Of a stretch of 5,240 bases of DNA, positions 4,783-5,240 are shown piece after piece. The DNA is from Opitutaceae bacterium (lineage in GTDB: Bacteria > Verrucomicrobiota > Verrucomicrobiae > Opitutales > Opitutaceae), in contig JAISAX010000380.1 in the NCBI GenBank assembly GCA_031266495.1, positions 1 through 5,240 on the forward strand, read 5' to 3'. Positions within the stretch are counted from its first letter, which is position 1, and each line of letters begins with the position of its first letter. The notes below the pieces were generated by a model that ran no database searches, was not told where the DNA came from, and saw only the letters and a program-made list of their open reading frames with translations. The translations under genes and the position numbers were made by a program.

Positions 4783-5240
4783 TCGATGATTGCAGCAATT
4801 GGGCATAACTCACAACCCCGCTCAATTCTTTCATGAATTTGCCGACGAGTTCGAGCGGGAATTGTCGCATGAATCGATTGATATTCAAGTACAGATGAGA
4901 CTCAAGCGAATACAATTTCAAAATCAGTGGAATGATTTCGCGATCATTCTGGCAATCGAGGAGGGATAATGCGAGGGAGCGAATATTCGGCGATTTTTGT
5001 TGCGATAAATCCACGAGATACTGAATCGCCGACCGACATCGCCCAATCCACGCCGCCGATATCGCTTTCCCCTCGGGCCGTTCATCGTCGGGCAGCGTGA
5101 TCGGATTCATCACTCGCATCACCGGAACATCGAAAAGAGTTCCACTCCCACACACCTCGGTTGCGAGCATCAGACTCGGATTCAAATCGGAAAGTGAGGC
5201 TGCGAGAATCGCCGCGAATCGATTCGCCGGTGCAGCGAGT
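4658..5240 (-). CDS. Partial ADP-ribosyltransferase-like protein, both ends missing
   Basis: An open frame enters at the right window edge without a stop and reads leftward; an in-frame TTG at 5185 is not needed as a start. The 193 visible residues include I-P-L-I-L-K-L-Y-S-L-E-S-H-L-Y-L-N-I-N-R (about 103-122) and, after a helical stretch, E-C-T-V-Y-R-G-L (about 165-172). This order (Y-S/T-x-E, then L-Y-x-x-x-N, then V-Y-R-G) resembles the N-terminal half of arginine-type (R-S-E) mono-ADP-ribosyltransferase domains, where the R of Y-R-G contacts NAD. The S-T-S and E-x-E motifs that should follow are absent. After about 4724 the frame is only the shadow of the BNR gene and ends at 4658. Codon use and GC (about 50%) differ from the rest of the window. 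The family assignment is from motif memory and is uncertain; the truncation is clear. Confidence 0.5.
   Translation of the reverse strand, partial: LAAPANRFAAILAASLSDLNPSLMLATEVCGSGTLFDVPVMRVMNPITLPDDERPEGKAISAAWIGRCRSAIQYLVDLSQQKSPNIRSLALSLLDCQNDREIIPLILKLYSLESHLYLNINRFMRQFPLELVGKFMKELSGVVSYAQLLQSSIMAVSLREPLRLECTVYRGLRSCGGLRRGWSHRRVLLCGSR
4724..4746. other. Head-to-head junction between two truncated genes
   Basis: Read rightward, these bases complete the conserved D-R-D-R-Q-C-T segment of the BNR-type protein. Read leftward, they encode the T-V-Y-R-G-L motif of the ADP-ribosyltransferase-like protein. Beyond 4746 the BNR similarity ends, and below 4724 the transferase similarity ends. So about 20 bases seem to belong to both genes, and each gene loses its 3' part here. 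This is the pattern expected from joining two DNAs at a short shared sequence. Confidence 0.65.

Overview
The window looks like one end of an environmental (metagenome-type) contig. It opens with a run of 43 C, which is most likely a sequencing or assembly artefact. The GC-rich part (about 60% GC, positions 44 to about 4740) suggests a Verrucomicrobiota genome, perhaps Opitutaceae. The reasons are a large secreted protein with four tandem Ig-like domains, an exported BNR_4-type beta-propeller protein, a DUF433/DUF5615 toxin-antitoxin pair, and starts without clear Shine-Dalgarno sequences. This assignment is an inference from gene content and was not tested.

Layout from left to right. Positions 1-43 are poly-C. 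Positions 44-253 are non-coding; they carry a strong stem-loop just past the end of the first gene and a 24-base match to the antitoxin gene. Positions 254-2785 (minus) encode the 843-residue Ig-domain protein. Positions 2786-3230 have no gene but hold a terminator-like hairpin and a 124-base imperfect palindrome. Positions 3231-3783 (minus) hold an overlapping DUF433 antitoxin and DUF5615 PIN-like toxin. Positions 3784-4278 separate this pair from a divergent gene and contain a G-quadruplex-type purine tract and a CCAT/CCAC microsatellite. Position 4279 starts a plus-strand BNR_4-type protein that resembles polysaccharide lyases.

At about 4724-4746 the BNR gene breaks off and meets, head-to-head, a minus-strand reading frame that runs off the right edge. 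That frame looks like the N-terminal part of an arginine-type mono-ADP-ribosyltransferase domain, ending with its V-Y-R-G-L motif. About 20 bases at the join fit both genes, each on its own strand. Composition also drops to about 50% GC to the right. The simplest reading is a chimeric join (assembly, amplification or ectopic recombination at a short shared sequence) between two unrelated DNAs.

No complete new multi-gene system is visible. The points most worth following are the join, the ADP-ribosyltransferase fragment, the 124-base palindrome and the 24-base repeat. The Ig-domain protein and the BNR protein both appear to be exported, which would fit a carbohydrate-degrading or surface-attached lifestyle, but nothing in the window links them functionally.
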